Shown here one piece after another: positions 55,626-64,000 of a DNA stretch of 64,000 bases (position 1 is its first letter; every line of letters starts with the position of its first letter). The stretch covers positions 1 through 64,000 of the forward strand of contig JBFMBP010000079.1 of assembly GCA_040755155.1 (NCBI GenBank), given 5' to 3'. The notes under the pieces are model-generated. The model saw only the letters and a program-made list of their open reading frames with translations. It was not told the origin of the DNA and did not search any database. Source of the DNA: Candidatus Omnitrophota bacterium (GTDB lineage Bacteria > Hinthialibacterota > Hinthialibacteria > Hinthialibacterales > Hinthialibacteraceae). The translations under genes and the position numbers were made by a program.

Positions 55626-56552
55626 ATGAATCAACCGCTTCTTTCCATCGTCACCCCCTGCCTGAATCGCGCCCGCTTCATCGAGGAAGCGATTCAAAGC
55701 GCCGTCGAACAGGATTACCCCCGCGTCGAACATATTATCGTTGACGGCGGATCCACCGACGGGACATTGGATATTCTTAAGAAATATCCCCATCTCCGCG
55801 TTATTAGCGAACCCGACAAGAATCTCTACGACGCTCTAAACAAAGGCGTACGCGCCGCTCAAGGCGAAATCGTCGGCCATCTGAACAGCGACGACGTTTA
55901 CGAGAAAAATATCTTCGCCTTCGTCGCCGAATCGTTCGTAAATAATCCCGCCGCCGAAGCGCTCTACGGCGCCGCCGCTATTTTCGACGACGGCGATCCC
56001 GAACGCCGGTCCATCATGGCGTTCCGGGAAGAACGCTACCGTGAACTCTCGTTTTGGAACCTGCTGTTCGGCGCCATGAATATCAATGCCCGCTTTTTCC
56101 GAAAATCTGTTTACGATCGCTTGGGACTATACGATATTCGCTATGCCATCGCGGCGGATCGGGATTTCCTTCTCCGCGTCTCCTTAGCGAATATCCGCTA
56201 TCTTTCCTCCGATCGCTTCTTCTACCATTATCGCCAGCACGCCGGTTCGCTTACTATCAACAAGCCGGACAATCCATTCGTCTTAAGAAAAGCGGAAGAA
56301 AATATCTTCTTGTGCGAAGAGTATCTGCGGCGTGCCGATGTTCCCCGCGAATTGAAAATCTATCTCAAACGCCTGCACTCCAAAGAGTCTTTAATGGCGA
56401 TTCTTTGGCATTCCCAACGCCGACAGTGGCGCGAGGCGGGAAAGAGTATGGCGCGCGCCTTCTCCTCCAACGCAGCTTTTCCCCTTGAACTGGCAAAACG
56501 CGCTGGTGAAAGCCTGCTCCATAAAATACGGCGGAATTCATCCCGCCCTTAA
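55626..56552 (+). CDS. Family 2 glycosyltransferase
   Basis: The 308-residue enzyme opens with SIVTPCLNRARFIEEAIQSA, the GT2 nucleotide-binding fold; IIVDGGSTDGT provides the first Asp, and HLNSDDVY the D-x-D-like metal site. The C-terminal part (YAIAADRDFLLRVSLANIR, then FYHYRQHAGSLTIN) contains the catalytic-base region and the ED/QxxRW-like end is absent. It transfers a sugar from a nucleotide donor, probably for surface polysaccharide. It is not close to the sugar-nucleotide genes at 21-24 kb. Length normal; ribosome site weak. Confidence 0.85.
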   Translation: MNQPLLSIVTPCLNRARFIEEAIQSAVEQDYPRVEHIIVDGGSTDGTLDILKKYPHLRVISEPDKNLYDALNKGVRAAQGEIVGHLNSDDVYEKNIFAFVAESFVNNPAAEALYGAAAIFDDGDPERRSIMAFREERYRELSFWNLLFGAMNINARFFRKSVYDRLGLYDIRYAIAADRDFLLRVSLANIRYLSSDRFFYHYRQHAGSLTINKPDNPFVLRKAEENIFLCEEYLRRADVPRELKIYLKRLHSKESLMAILWHSQRRQWREAGKSMARAFSSNAAFPLELAKRAGESLLHKIRRNSSRP

Positions 56553-56685
56553 ACCTGGATTTTTACTTTTATTTCTGTACAATTTAAAGAACCGCCTCGT
56601 TGGCATCGTATTGTTTCAGAAAAGGTGTCTCGGGAATCTAGCATTCATAGGGGTATGTCATGATTACCGTTTCGAAAGGTTTTTG

Positions 56686-58176
56686 ATGTTTCCCGCAATT
56701 ACCATCCGCAACTTGCCTTCCATTTTCAATCAATTCGTTCTCGAGAAATTTCTCAGCGCCAATCGAATTCAATGGAAATTCGTTACGCTTTGCGCCGTGG
56801 AGAACGGAGCGGAACCTTCCCAGGAAGCGCATGTTTTGTTGAATAAACACAGCGAAGTCCATAAGGCCATCCAGATTCTCAACGAATGCGAAGCCTCCGA
56901 CCGCCTCGTGAAAGCGGCGGAAGCGGACGAGGCGGCGGTCGAACTCCTCTTGGCGGAACAAGAAGAAGGCCAAGACGACGAGAAACCAAGCCGCAAGAAG
57001 CGGGGCAAAACCGTGGAGGAAGCGCCGCTTCCCCAGGAAGCGGGCCCCGCCATCTCCGAGGAAGACGACGAAGTGGATGATCTTCGCGTTCCCTTCGCCT
57101 CCTTGGGCTTGTCGCCCGCTATTTTGCAGCGACTAGAACATTTGGGCTTCGAAAACGCCATGCCTATTCAAGCGTTGGCGATTCCCCCGGCAATGGAAGG
57201 CTGCGATCTAATCGGCCAGGCGCGCACCGGCACCGGCAAAACCCTCGCTTTCGCCATTCCGATGGTGGAGCGATTCCTATCGCAATCGGTCCGCCGCCTG
57301 AGAGGATTGGTGCTGGCGCCGACGCGAGAGTTGGCGATTCAAATCAAAGAGGTTTTCGACAGCCTTATCGAAGGCTCCCATCTCCGCGCCGTCGTTGTTT
57401 ATGGAGGCGACAGCATCATCGATCAAACTATCGAATTGCGCGAAGGGGTGGACATTCTCATCGCCACGCCGGGACGGCTGCTCGATATGCGCGAGCGCGG
57501 GCGGCTGCGCTTCGACGCCGCCGAAATCATCGTCCTCGACGAAGCGGACCGCATGTTGGATATGGGATTCCTGCCCCAAATCGCCGCCGTTTTGGGATGC
57601 TTCCACGATCATCCCCAGACGCTGCTGTTCTCGGCTACTATCCCATCGGAATTGAACAAACTGACCGGCGTCACACTAAGAAATCCCGTTCTCGTCGAGG
57701 CGGGCGGCGGCGATTTAACGCCTTTGAATACGGTTTCCCAAAAGGTGCTCTACGTCTCCCCGGAAGAAAAATTGCGCCTTCTCTTCGATCTTCTGGACCA
57801 GGAAGAAGGCCCCATCCTCGTTTTCGCTAAAACCAAACGCTCCACCGAACGGCTCGCCCAGCAATTGCGGTCGGCGGGATACCACGCCACCCGCATTCAC
57901 GGCGACATCAGCCAAAGCGACCGTCTCAAAGCGGTGGAATCCTTCCGCAAAGGAATTTATAAAATCCTCGTCGCTACGGACGTCGCTTCCCGCGGCCTTG
58001 ATATCGAAGGCATCGCCCACGTCGTCAATTACGATCTTCCAATGGCTCCGGAAGATCATCTGCACCGCATTGGACGCACGGCCCGCGCTGGCGCTTCCGG
58101 AAAAGCCACCACGTTCATTACGCACAAAGAACGCCGCACTATGAAGCATTTCCGCACGGTCTTAGGGCAATCCTAA
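56686..58176 (+). CDS. DEAD-box RNA helicase with unusual N-terminal extension
   Basis: The 496-residue protein has all the core motifs: Q-motif region (FASLGLSPAILQRLEHLGF), ARTGTGKT (I), PTRELAIQ (Ia), TPGRLLD (Ib), LDEADRM (II), SATIP (III), VATDVASRGLDIEG and HRIGRTARAG (VI). It is preceded by about 140 residues not typical of DEAD-box proteins: an ordered helical part (IFNQFVLEKFLSANRIQWK) and an acidic linker. It likely remodels RNA in the cytoplasm. The ATG at 56686 has AAAGG about six bases upstream; the reading frame opens at 56485, but that stretch overlaps the glycosyltransferase gene. Confidence 0.88.
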   Translation: MFPAITIRNLPSIFNQFVLEKFLSANRIQWKFVTLCAVENGAEPSQEAHVLLNKHSEVHKAIQILNECEASDRLVKAAEADEAAVELLLAEQEEGQDDEKPSRKKRGKTVEEAPLPQEAGPAISEEDDEVDDLRVPFASLGLSPAILQRLEHLGFENAMPIQALAIPPAMEGCDLIGQARTGTGKTLAFAIPMVERFLSQSVRRLRGLVLAPTRELAIQIKEVFDSLIEGSHLRAVVVYGGDSIIDQTIELREGVDILIATPGRLLDMRERGRLRFDAAEIIVLDEADRMLDMGFLPQIAAVLGCFHDHPQTLLFSATIPSELNKLTGVTLRNPVLVEAGGGDLTPLNTVSQKVLYVSPEEKLRLLFDLLDQEEGPILVFAKTKRSTERLAQQLRSAGYHATRIHGDISQSDRLKAVESFRKGIYKILVATDVASRGLDIEGIAHVVNYDLPMAPEDHLHRIGRTARAGASGKATTFITHKERRTMKHFRTVLGQS

Positions 58177-58197
58177 TGAATGATGAATGGTGAATCC

Positions 58198-58222
58198 TAA
58201 TCCACGGCGGATTAATTTTTTT
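58198..58222 (+). terminator. Short terminator of the helicase gene
   Basis: TAATCC (58198-58203) pairs with GGATTA (58209-58214), followed by ATTTTTTTC. The stem is short but the T-run is good. Heptamer repeat remnants flank it on both sides (58177-58191 direct, 58223-58252 inverted). Confidence 0.55.
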
Positions 58223-58260
58223 CATCATTCATCACTCATGATTCATCATTGCTTTTTGTA

Positions 58261-58926
58261 TTAATCGAGATCGGCGAGACGGTCGATGCTGTCTTTGTGG
58301 CCGATAACCAGGAGAGTTTGGCCTTCTTGAATGATCGTTTCGGGAGTGGGAAAGGGATTGTCGGTTTTCCCGCCTTCTCCTGAGTCGTATATGGCGATGA
58401 CGTTGATCCCGTATTTCGACCGCAAGTTCAAATCGGCGAGTTTCTTGCTGCAGATCGATTGAGGCGCCTTGATGCGGGCGGCTTCGAGCGTGGCGCTTAG
58501 TGGAATCAGATCGATGAGCGACTTGGCGGTCAACCGGACGGCGAGTTGGCGCGCTAAGTCCTGTTCGGGATAAACGAGTTCGTCGGCGCCGATTTCTAAA
58601 AGAATCTGCCGTTCGATGGGCCGGGCGGCGCGAGTAATGACGTGTTTGACGCCCATTTTCTTCAACAGCACCGTCGCCAACAGGTTCGATTCGAAATCCT
58701 CGCCGATGCAAACGATGGCGGCGTCCATGTCTTCCAATCCCTGAGCGGCTAACGCCTTCTCGTTAGTGGCGTTGAGACATACGGCGACGGCGACGTGATT
58801 TTTAATCTCTTCCACCCGATCGATATCGGAATCGATGGAAAGCACTTCCGCGCCGCGCTCGGCGAGAAACATGGATAGATTCCGCCCCAGAGTGCCCAAA
58901 CCGATCACTGCTATTTTTTTCTTCAT
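58261..58926 (-). CDS. ktrA: KtrA/TrkA-type K+ uptake regulator (RCK domains)
   Basis: The 221-residue protein has an RCK-N Rossmann domain (KKKIAVIGLGTLGRNLSMFL, with the dinucleotide site GLGTLG and acidic Asp at the end of strand 2, SIDSDIDRV) and an RCK-C domain (about 140-221, ending TLLVIGHKDSIDRL). It gates the membrane transporter encoded just upstream by binding nucleotides as an octameric ring on the cytoplasmic face. The ATG at 58926 has GGAG only three bases upstream; a TTG at 58935 is an alternative. It lies 45 bp after the KtrB-like gene on the same strand. Confidence 0.88.
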   Translation of the reverse strand: MKKKIAVIGLGTLGRNLSMFLAERGAEVLSIDSDIDRVEEIKNHVAVAVCLNATNEKALAAQGLEDMDAAIVCIGEDFESNLLATVLLKKMGVKHVITRAARPIERQILLEIGADELVYPEQDLARQLAVRLTAKSLIDLIPLSATLEAARIKAPQSICSKKLADLNLRSKYGINVIAIYDSGEGGKTDNPFPTPETIIQEGQTLLVIGHKDSIDRLADLD

Positions 58927-58971
58927 GATCTCCAATACAATCGATAGATTGGCGTTTGATGGCAGGAACGA

Positions 58972-60735
58972 TTATCCCACGACGATGGATTCCATCGGAT
59001 ACTCATATTGCGCGTCATCCTGCTTGAACGATACCGCCAAAAAGACGGTCAACGGTCCGACGCGCCCCAAATACATTGTAATAATTATAACGATTTTACC
59101 CAAAGTGGAAAGTTTCGCCGTAATCCCCAGCGAGAGGCCTACGGTTCCGAAAGCGGAAAAAACCTCAAAAACGATATCGAAAAAAGGTAAATCCGGATCG
59201 GTCCAAGTCAATGCCATGACGGCGAAGGAAACGTACGCCGCGGCCATTCCGCTAATGACGAAAGCGGAGCGCACCGTTTGTAACGATATGGTGCGGCGCA
59301 TGATCTCTACGCGCTGGCGTCCCTTCATCAAGGCGCGAGTAGTATGGAATAGCAGTCCAAGCGTCGTAACTTTAATTCCCCCCGCCGTTCCTCCCGGCGC
59401 GCCGCCCACGAACATCAGCATCATAAAGAATACCAGACACCAATGCGCGAGTTGGTTCATGGGAATAGTATTGAATCCGGCGGTTCGCGTGGTAACGGAT
59501 TGAAATAGACTCGCCAGAATCGTCTTCGTCCACCCCGCTTCGCGCCAATCGCCGCCCAACAACACGGCGATGAATCCCGCCGTCAAAAGAATCCCTGTCA
59601 CTATCAACGTCAGCCGGGAGTGTAAACTCAGCCGAGAAAACGAACGCCGGACGAAAAACTTCTTCCCCCATACAACCATCTCCTGAATGACGCTAAATCC
59701 GATTCCGCCGGCGACGATCAAAAAGATAATTGTTAGATTAATGACAGGCGAAGCGGCGTAGGTCTCCAAGTTATTGGAAAAGGTAGAAAAACCCGCATTG
59801 CAGAAAGCGGAAATGGAATGAAAAACGGCGGAAAAAAGCGCCTCAGGCGCTGAAATAGAATGGCTGAGAAATGCTAAGAAAAGAAAAAACGCGCCGATTC
59901 CTTCGCAAGTCAACGTCGCAAATAGAATGGTCCACAGCAGCGACTTGACCCGGAAAAGTCCGTCCGTGCTTAAAATATCCTGCATCACCGCCCGGTGTCG
60001 GATGCCGCCCTGTCCGAAGGCGAACGCGAAGATGGCGGCGAAGGTCATGATGCCTAGGCCGCCCAGTTGAATCAGCGCGGCGATGACGATCTGGCCGAAG
60101 CGGGAATAATCGACCGGAGTGTCTTTTACGATCAAACCCGTTACGCAGACCGCGGATGTGGATGTGAAAAGCGCGTCAATGGGAGAGACATTCGGCGTTA
60201 ACGTTCCATGCGAGGCTCTCGGCAAAAGCAGAACGCAGGCTCCGGTGAATATCAGCAGCATGAAAGATAAAGCCATAGTCACGGCGGGAGAAAAGAAAAA
60301 AATATGCAGCCGCCTCACCGACCGCGCCGCTCGTCTCGCCGCAAAAAACGCGAGATAAATCTCCAGCGAGAAAATACGCTGGTTTATCGTCGGAATCGAT
60401 GGCATGTTCCGCCATGACCACTCGAATAACACCGCCCAAGAGAATAGCAGTTCCAACGCCAGCGCGGAAAGCAGAACCAATTCAATGATCGCGGAACCGT
60501 TCCATTTCCGCCAACTCCCAAGATGTAGAAGATCTATAGCGGACAATGCGGCGAACAGGATCGCCAATCCCAATTCAATCCATCCCAACGCATATTCCGC
60601 ATTTTCGGGAATGACGAATCCATAGTTGAGGATCAGAGCGGCGGCGGCTAAAACACATCCTAGCGCCGTTGAAAGACGGTAAAGCCAATGCGATGAAATT
60701 TCGCTATATTTTAGGGATGGATGAAAAGGTTGCAT
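58972..60735 (-). CDS. ktrB: KtrB/TrkH-family K+ transporter with extra N-terminal helices
   Basis: The 587-residue membrane protein has four membrane-pore-membrane repeats; filter loops are visible at STSAVCVTGL, SISAFCNAGFS, SVTTRTAGFN and VFSAFGTVGLSLG, each with the conserved Gly. The N-terminal about 140 residues (helices around LYRLSTALGCVLAAAALILN and ALALELLFSWAVLF) are beyond the usual KtrB length of about 450. It imports K+, probably Na+- or H+-coupled, under control of the RCK protein encoded downstream. The ATG at 60735 is chosen over a TTG three codons earlier. Confidence 0.87.
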   Translation of the reverse strand: MQPFHPSLKYSEISSHWLYRLSTALGCVLAAAALILNYGFVIPENAEYALGWIELGLAILFAALSAIDLLHLGSWRKWNGSAIIELVLLSALALELLFSWAVLFEWSWRNMPSIPTINQRIFSLEIYLAFFAARRAARSVRRLHIFFFSPAVTMALSFMLLIFTGACVLLLPRASHGTLTPNVSPIDALFTSTSAVCVTGLIVKDTPVDYSRFGQIVIAALIQLGGLGIMTFAAIFAFAFGQGGIRHRAVMQDILSTDGLFRVKSLLWTILFATLTCEGIGAFFLFLAFLSHSISAPEALFSAVFHSISAFCNAGFSTFSNNLETYAASPVINLTIIFLIVAGGIGFSVIQEMVVWGKKFFVRRSFSRLSLHSRLTLIVTGILLTAGFIAVLLGGDWREAGWTKTILASLFQSVTTRTAGFNTIPMNQLAHWCLVFFMMLMFVGGAPGGTAGGIKVTTLGLLFHTTRALMKGRQRVEIMRRTISLQTVRSAFVISGMAAAYVSFAVMALTWTDPDLPFFDIVFEVFSAFGTVGLSLGITAKLSTLGKIVIIITMYLGRVGPLTVFLAVSFKQDDAQYEYPMESIVVG

Positions 60736-60878
60736 ATTGCCCAACGATGATTCTTTACGATCGTATTTTCCAAAAACATGATTATGGAATCATAGAGCGA
60801 AAAATGGAACGCCTGCGCCCTCGCGATAAAATAATTCCGTTTGCCATTAGGTTTGAGGAATAGCCAACATCATTGAGT

Positions 60879-60902
60879 GGAGGGCGAGGCTCCTGCCGAG
60901 CC
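60879..60902 (-). repeat. 24-bp interspersed repeat, copy 2
   Basis: Exact reverse complement of 22275-22298, located in the gap between the KtrB-like gene and the MscS gene. A second GGAGGCTCC-like arm follows at 60924-60934. Confidence 0.6.
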
Positions 60903-60980
60903 GTATTGCTGCAATAGTTCGCCAGGAGGCTCCTTTCCCTTGACCAGGCTTCAAATCCAAGGGCATTTCGTATAACCGGT

Positions 60981-63335
60981 TTATTCCGCAGGAGTTTTGG
61001 CGGATTCGGAAAACCATCGCACCTCCAAGGGGCGAACCGTATCGAGATGAATATCCCGTTGCGGGAAAGCGATCGCGATTCCCGCATCGTTGAATAAATT
61101 ATAAATGCGGTGCCGAACGTCGCTCTCCACGATCAGGCGGTTGGTCTTGACGTTCATTTCCACCCAGAACCGTACTTCGAAGAGGAGAGCGTTGTCTCCG
61201 AAATCCGAAAAAGTAACGAATGGCTCCGGCTTGCGCAGGATCAGTCCATGCTCGTCCACTGCTTTTTTCATCAACCGCAAAACATCTCGTACGTCCGAAC
61301 CATAGGCGGCGCCCACCTTCACTCCCGTGCGGACGATTTTATCGCTCAAAGTCAAATTGACGACTTTATTTTCCAACAGTTTGCTGTTGGGAATTAAGAG
61401 GTCGATGTTGTCGAACATCATGATCCGGGTGCAGCGGGCGCCGATGCTGACGACGGAGCCGCAAGAGCCTTCGTACTCGATAATATCTCCCGCCCGGATG
61501 GGGCGCTCGATGAGCAGGATGAGGCCGCTGATGAAATTGTTCAAAATATTCTGCGATCCGAAGCCGACGCCGATGGCCAAGGCGCCGCCCAAAAAGGTGA
61601 AAGCCGCCATGGGGATGTTGATGGCGTTTAGAGTGAGCAAAAAGACTATGATAAGGAAGAAATAATAGCTCAACGATTGCAAGGCGTTGGAAGCGCCTTC
61701 ATGCACGCCCAACCGCTTCAATAAAATCCCCATCAGCACTCGGCTTAAATAACGAGCCAGCGTAACGCCCGCAATTAGATAAATAAGCGCGATGACGCCT
61801 TTGCGCACCGTGAAGGCGTTCTTGCCTTCCTCTCCTTCCCCGAACGTCTTCCCGTAATCCAGAACGGCGTTGATCTTGAGCCATACGTATTGCCAAACTT
61901 CCTTGAATGACCACGTCTTCGTTTCCTGCTCGATTTCGCTCAGCAGTTTGTTATAGAGGCGTCGAGTGCCTTCGATGCGGGACAGGTTATCGTTGATATC
62001 ATTAATTTTTTGTTGATAAAGGTCTTGTTGCTTTTTCAAAAATTTGGTTACGTCGGCGTCGTCCTTGAAACGTTCGATCTTTTCGTTCAACGTTACTTGA
62101 TCTTTTCGCACGTTGGACATTTCGGAACTGCGCCGCCGTTCCGCCGATTGCAGACTATCAAGGCTGTTTTGGCTTTCACTGCGCCATTTCTCCAACTGCT
62201 GGATCGCAGCGTTGCGGTTGACGACGTCGAAACGGCGCTGCCAGATTTCTTCTCGATCCTTTAACCACCCTAGGCGCCGCGCGCAGAGATCCACTCGATC
62301 TTGATAAAGATCGCGCTCGTATTGCCGGGCGTTGATTTCCTCTCTCAGAGCGATGGATTCGGGCGCTTTGGCGAAACGTTCCTGCGCTCCTTGAAGCAGT
62401 TTCTCCGCCGTTTCTCGTTTCGTATCGGCATCTTTTTGTAATTTTTCTAAATTCGCCCGTTCTTCCGCAAGACGATCCTTCTGATCCTTTAAATCTTTGG
62501 GTAGAAAAAGGGCCTTGCCGCCAATCCACTTCACCCGCTCGCGCAGAAATTCCAAATTTTTTTCGTAAATCGCCTTCGACGCCGCTTGATTCTGTCCTTC
62601 CAAATCGCGCAGGACGATCATTTCCTGAGCGGCGCGGCTATCGAAAAGCGCCGTCCGCAGTTTGGCGGTCAAGATAGCCGTCTGCACTGGATCGCTGGCT
62701 TTGTCCAACGCCTCCTTGGCGAGAATTCGAGCCTTCTCTTTATCGTCGTATTGCTTTTTCGCCTGATCCTTATTGTCTTGGTTTAATTTGATGGCGGCTT
62801 GGACGTCGGTGGCTTTATCCACTTCCACTTGCAGTTCATCGCGCAGATTGTCAAACAATAAATAGGAATATGGCGGCTTCTCTACCGGCCCTTTCGCCTT
62901 CAACTGCGCCATTTTCTCGTCCAACTGGGTTTGGTTAGAGGCCAGCGCCGCTGCCTGTTTGATAGCGCTGTTCTGTTGGCCGAGGAGAGAATCGATGCGT
63001 TCCAACAGCTGCAATAGCTGCTTTTGCTGTTCGACGATTTCCGGCGGAACCGCTTCCGGCGTAACGTCCGCCACCGGCGCCTTGGCGGGTTCGAGCGCTT
63101 TTCGCGCATTCTCGATCAGCGGAGCCAGTTCCGCCCGCTTGGAGGCTATTTTTTCTTCCGTCAATTTATCTTCGTCGGAAGCCGTAGCCGTAGCCGCCTG
63201 TGGAACGGCGGCGGGAGCGCTCGTTTCCTGTGCGGCGAAGGCGGGAAGGGAAGGGGCCGTCCAGAGGGAAAACGACAGCATTAATAGGCGAAAAGCCAGG
63301 TTGATTTTAGGAGTATGATTATTACTTATCGTCAT
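60981..63335 (-). CDS. Large MscS-family mechanosensitive channel with periplasmic coiled coil
   Basis: The 784-residue protein starts with a signal peptide (LAFRLLMLSFSLWTAPSLPA). A periplasmic region of about 450 residues follows, dominated by coiled coil (QLLQLLERIDSLLGQQ, RDRLAEERANLEKL, KQQDLYQQKINDIND). Three membrane helices come next: VIALIYLIAGVTLARYL, SYYFFLIIVFLLTLNAI and the pore-lining FLGGALAIGVGFGSQNI (Gly/Ala-rich, as in MscS TM3). The MscS beta domain (ERPIRAGDIIEY) and alpha-beta C-terminus close the chain. This plan resembles MscK/YbiO-type channels that release solutes on osmotic downshift. The ATG at 63335 has GAGG eight bases upstream; the longer frame to 63398 lacks support. 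Confidence 0.87.
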   Translation of the reverse strand: MTISNNHTPKINLAFRLLMLSFSLWTAPSLPAFAAQETSAPAAVPQAATATASDEDKLTEEKIASKRAELAPLIENARKALEPAKAPVADVTPEAVPPEIVEQQKQLLQLLERIDSLLGQQNSAIKQAAALASNQTQLDEKMAQLKAKGPVEKPPYSYLLFDNLRDELQVEVDKATDVQAAIKLNQDNKDQAKKQYDDKEKARILAKEALDKASDPVQTAILTAKLRTALFDSRAAQEMIVLRDLEGQNQAASKAIYEKNLEFLRERVKWIGGKALFLPKDLKDQKDRLAEERANLEKLQKDADTKRETAEKLLQGAQERFAKAPESIALREEINARQYERDLYQDRVDLCARRLGWLKDREEIWQRRFDVVNRNAAIQQLEKWRSESQNSLDSLQSAERRRSSEMSNVRKDQVTLNEKIERFKDDADVTKFLKKQQDLYQQKINDINDNLSRIEGTRRLYNKLLSEIEQETKTWSFKEVWQYVWLKINAVLDYGKTFGEGEEGKNAFTVRKGVIALIYLIAGVTLARYLSRVLMGILLKRLGVHEGASNALQSLSYYFFLIIVFLLTLNAINIPMAAFTFLGGALAIGVGFGSQNILNNFISGLILLIERPIRAGDIIEYEGSCGSVVSIGARCTRIMMFDNIDLLIPNSKLLENKVVNLTLSDKIVRTGVKVGAAYGSDVRDVLRLMKKAVDEHGLILRKPEPFVTFSDFGDNALLFEVRFWVEMNVKTNRLIVESDVRHRIYNLFNDAGIAIAFPQRDIHLDTVRPLEVRWFSESAKTPAE

Positions 63336-63500
63336 AATAAAAACCTCAACGTTTTCAAAGCATATTTGTAGGATGGGTCGCGTCGTTGGACCCATCATTA
63401 TTGCATTATATCTATAAATGCTGATAGAATTTTCCGTCTGGATTTATGAGTCAAAAAATGCGATCCTTCCTAAGAGGATAAGGAATTGCGCAAGGTAATC

Positions 63501-64000
63501 TCACCACCCTCTCTGCTTGCTGTTCTTGTCGAAAAATTCTTCGCCGCGATAGATATCTCCAGCGGAGGTCAAGCCGTTGGAGGCGTCGAAGTAATGACCC
63601 GACAGCCAGCCCGCCGCTGGAACCCAATAACTGACGTTAAGGTATTTCTTGTCCGGTCCGCAACTGCCGATCTTCCATGTGGAGTTTCGCCACGCCTTGT
63701 ACCAATCGTGATTGGGATCGCCGGTATAGCCGTGAAATTTTGCCGTGCCGTAGTCGAACGTAAGGGGGCCGTTCTCTCCGCCTAGCCGGAAGCCCAATGA
63801 GGCGGTCAATTCCGGTACGTCCTCCGCCTGGAATACGTCCCCCAGGATCGAACTCATATACGCCGTCGGCGTCGTCAATTGGGAATACGCTTTCGCCCAT
63901 CCCCAATGCGCCTCGCCGGGATTGCCGTCAAACGGCGGATGGTTTTGGTCGAGACGGTAAAGAGCGAGGGCGGTGGACAGGGATTTCAAGTCGGACTCCA
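63501..64000 (-). CDS. Pseudopilin-like protein, 5' end beyond the window
   Basis: The frame is open to the window edge; only the C-terminal 165 or so residues are present. The first visible part (ESDLKSLSTALALYRLDQNH, then PPF) matches the helix end of GspG-like pseudopilins, where an E-x-D-L-x-x-L-x-x-A-L-x-x-Y-R-x-D pattern follows the prepilin hydrophobic N-terminus. The remainder is a globular head (FDYGTAKFHGYTGDP, SWVPAAGW-type, SNGLTSAGDIYRG). The latter part, NGLTSAGDI, resembles the end of the pseudopilin at 35192 (NGLISQGDI). An internal TTG at 63989 is not the true start. Confidence 0.7.
   Translation of the reverse strand, partial: ESDLKSLSTALALYRLDQNHPPFDGNPGEAHWGWAKAYSQLTTPTAYMSSILGDVFQAEDVPELTASLGFRLGGENGPLTFDYGTAKFHGYTGDPNHDWYKAWRNSTWKIGSCGPDKKYLNVSYWVPAAGWLSGHYFDASNGLTSAGDIYRGEEFFDKNSKQRGW

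Noticed and set aside
60669-60863. A 64-codon plus-strand frame near the KtrB-like start
   Set aside because: It overlaps the 5' end of the KtrB-like gene on the other strand and lacks a ribosome site or conserved features.

Overview
The window (about 50 % G+C by eye, no rRNA or tRNA seen) comes from a Gram-negative, heterotrophic bacterium with a complex envelope. The evidence is outer-membrane beta-barrels, Tat-type and Sec signal peptides, type IV-pilin-like pseudopilins, a nucleotide-sugar pathway, and many secreted carbohydrate-active or flavin enzymes. Small DUF1080 proteins, PmoA-like DUF6807 proteins, Gfo/Idh/MocA oxidoreductases, ceramidase-like hydrolases and pseudopilins with a GFTLIELLIVVAIIGILAA head occur together in Planctomycetes-like lineages and candidate phyla such as Sumerlaeota, Hydrogenedentota, Poribacteria or Hinthialibacterota. 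I cannot place it further from sequence alone.

Layout. 0-4 kb: secreted and unknown proteins, then a radical SAM enzyme. 4.2-5.6 kb: neutral-ceramidase-like hydrolase. 6-7 kb: a prokaryotic pentameric ligand-gated ion channel with a near-consensus promoter. 7-15.6 kb: a minus-strand operon (outer-membrane barrel; 12-TM transporter fused to HEAT repeats and a cyclic-nucleotide-binding domain; propeller/Cache/HAMP receptor with a degenerate SpoIIE-like output; small CNB protein; second HAMP receptor with degenerate output). 16-20.6 kb: glycosidase-like protein, DUF481 barrel, low-complexity protein with a leader stem-loop. 20.6-24.6 kb: HicBA and three sugar-nucleotide genes. 24.6-37.5 kb: M14 peptidase, double flavoprotein, BaiN-like flavoprotein coupled to an (alpha/alpha)6-type protein, short beta-carbonic-anhydrase-like protein, pseudopilin, Gfo/Idh/MocA oxidoreductase, stand-alone RAM domain. 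37.9-42.2 kb: PhoB/PhoR-like two-component pair, MazE/VapC-type toxin-antitoxin pair, DUF1080 protein. 42.2-47.9 kb: a 1879-residue cyclase-kinase-WD40 protein. 48-51.5 kb: PmoA-like protein and two propeller proteins in one operon. 51.6-53.8 kb: K+ channel and NDH-2. 54-58.2 kb: amidohydrolase, glycosyltransferase, DEAD-box helicase. 58.3-63.3 kb: KtrA/KtrB-like K+ uptake and a large MscS channel. The window ends inside another pseudopilin.

Themes. Signalling is unusually rich: two receptors with apparently dead phosphatase-like outputs, a cyclase-kinase receptor, two cyclic-nucleotide-binding-fold proteins, a two-component system and a ligand-gated channel. Ion handling is the second theme (KtrAB, a Kch-like channel, MscS, pLGIC). 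The third is scavenging and modification of carbohydrates. Intergenic space carries several interspersed repeat families: inverted-repeat-bounded elements of 85-175 bp (one pair shows compensatory arm changes), heptamer tandem repeats placed directly after stop codons, and a short hairpin repeat. The best candidate for a little-described system is the 7.0-15.6 kb operon.
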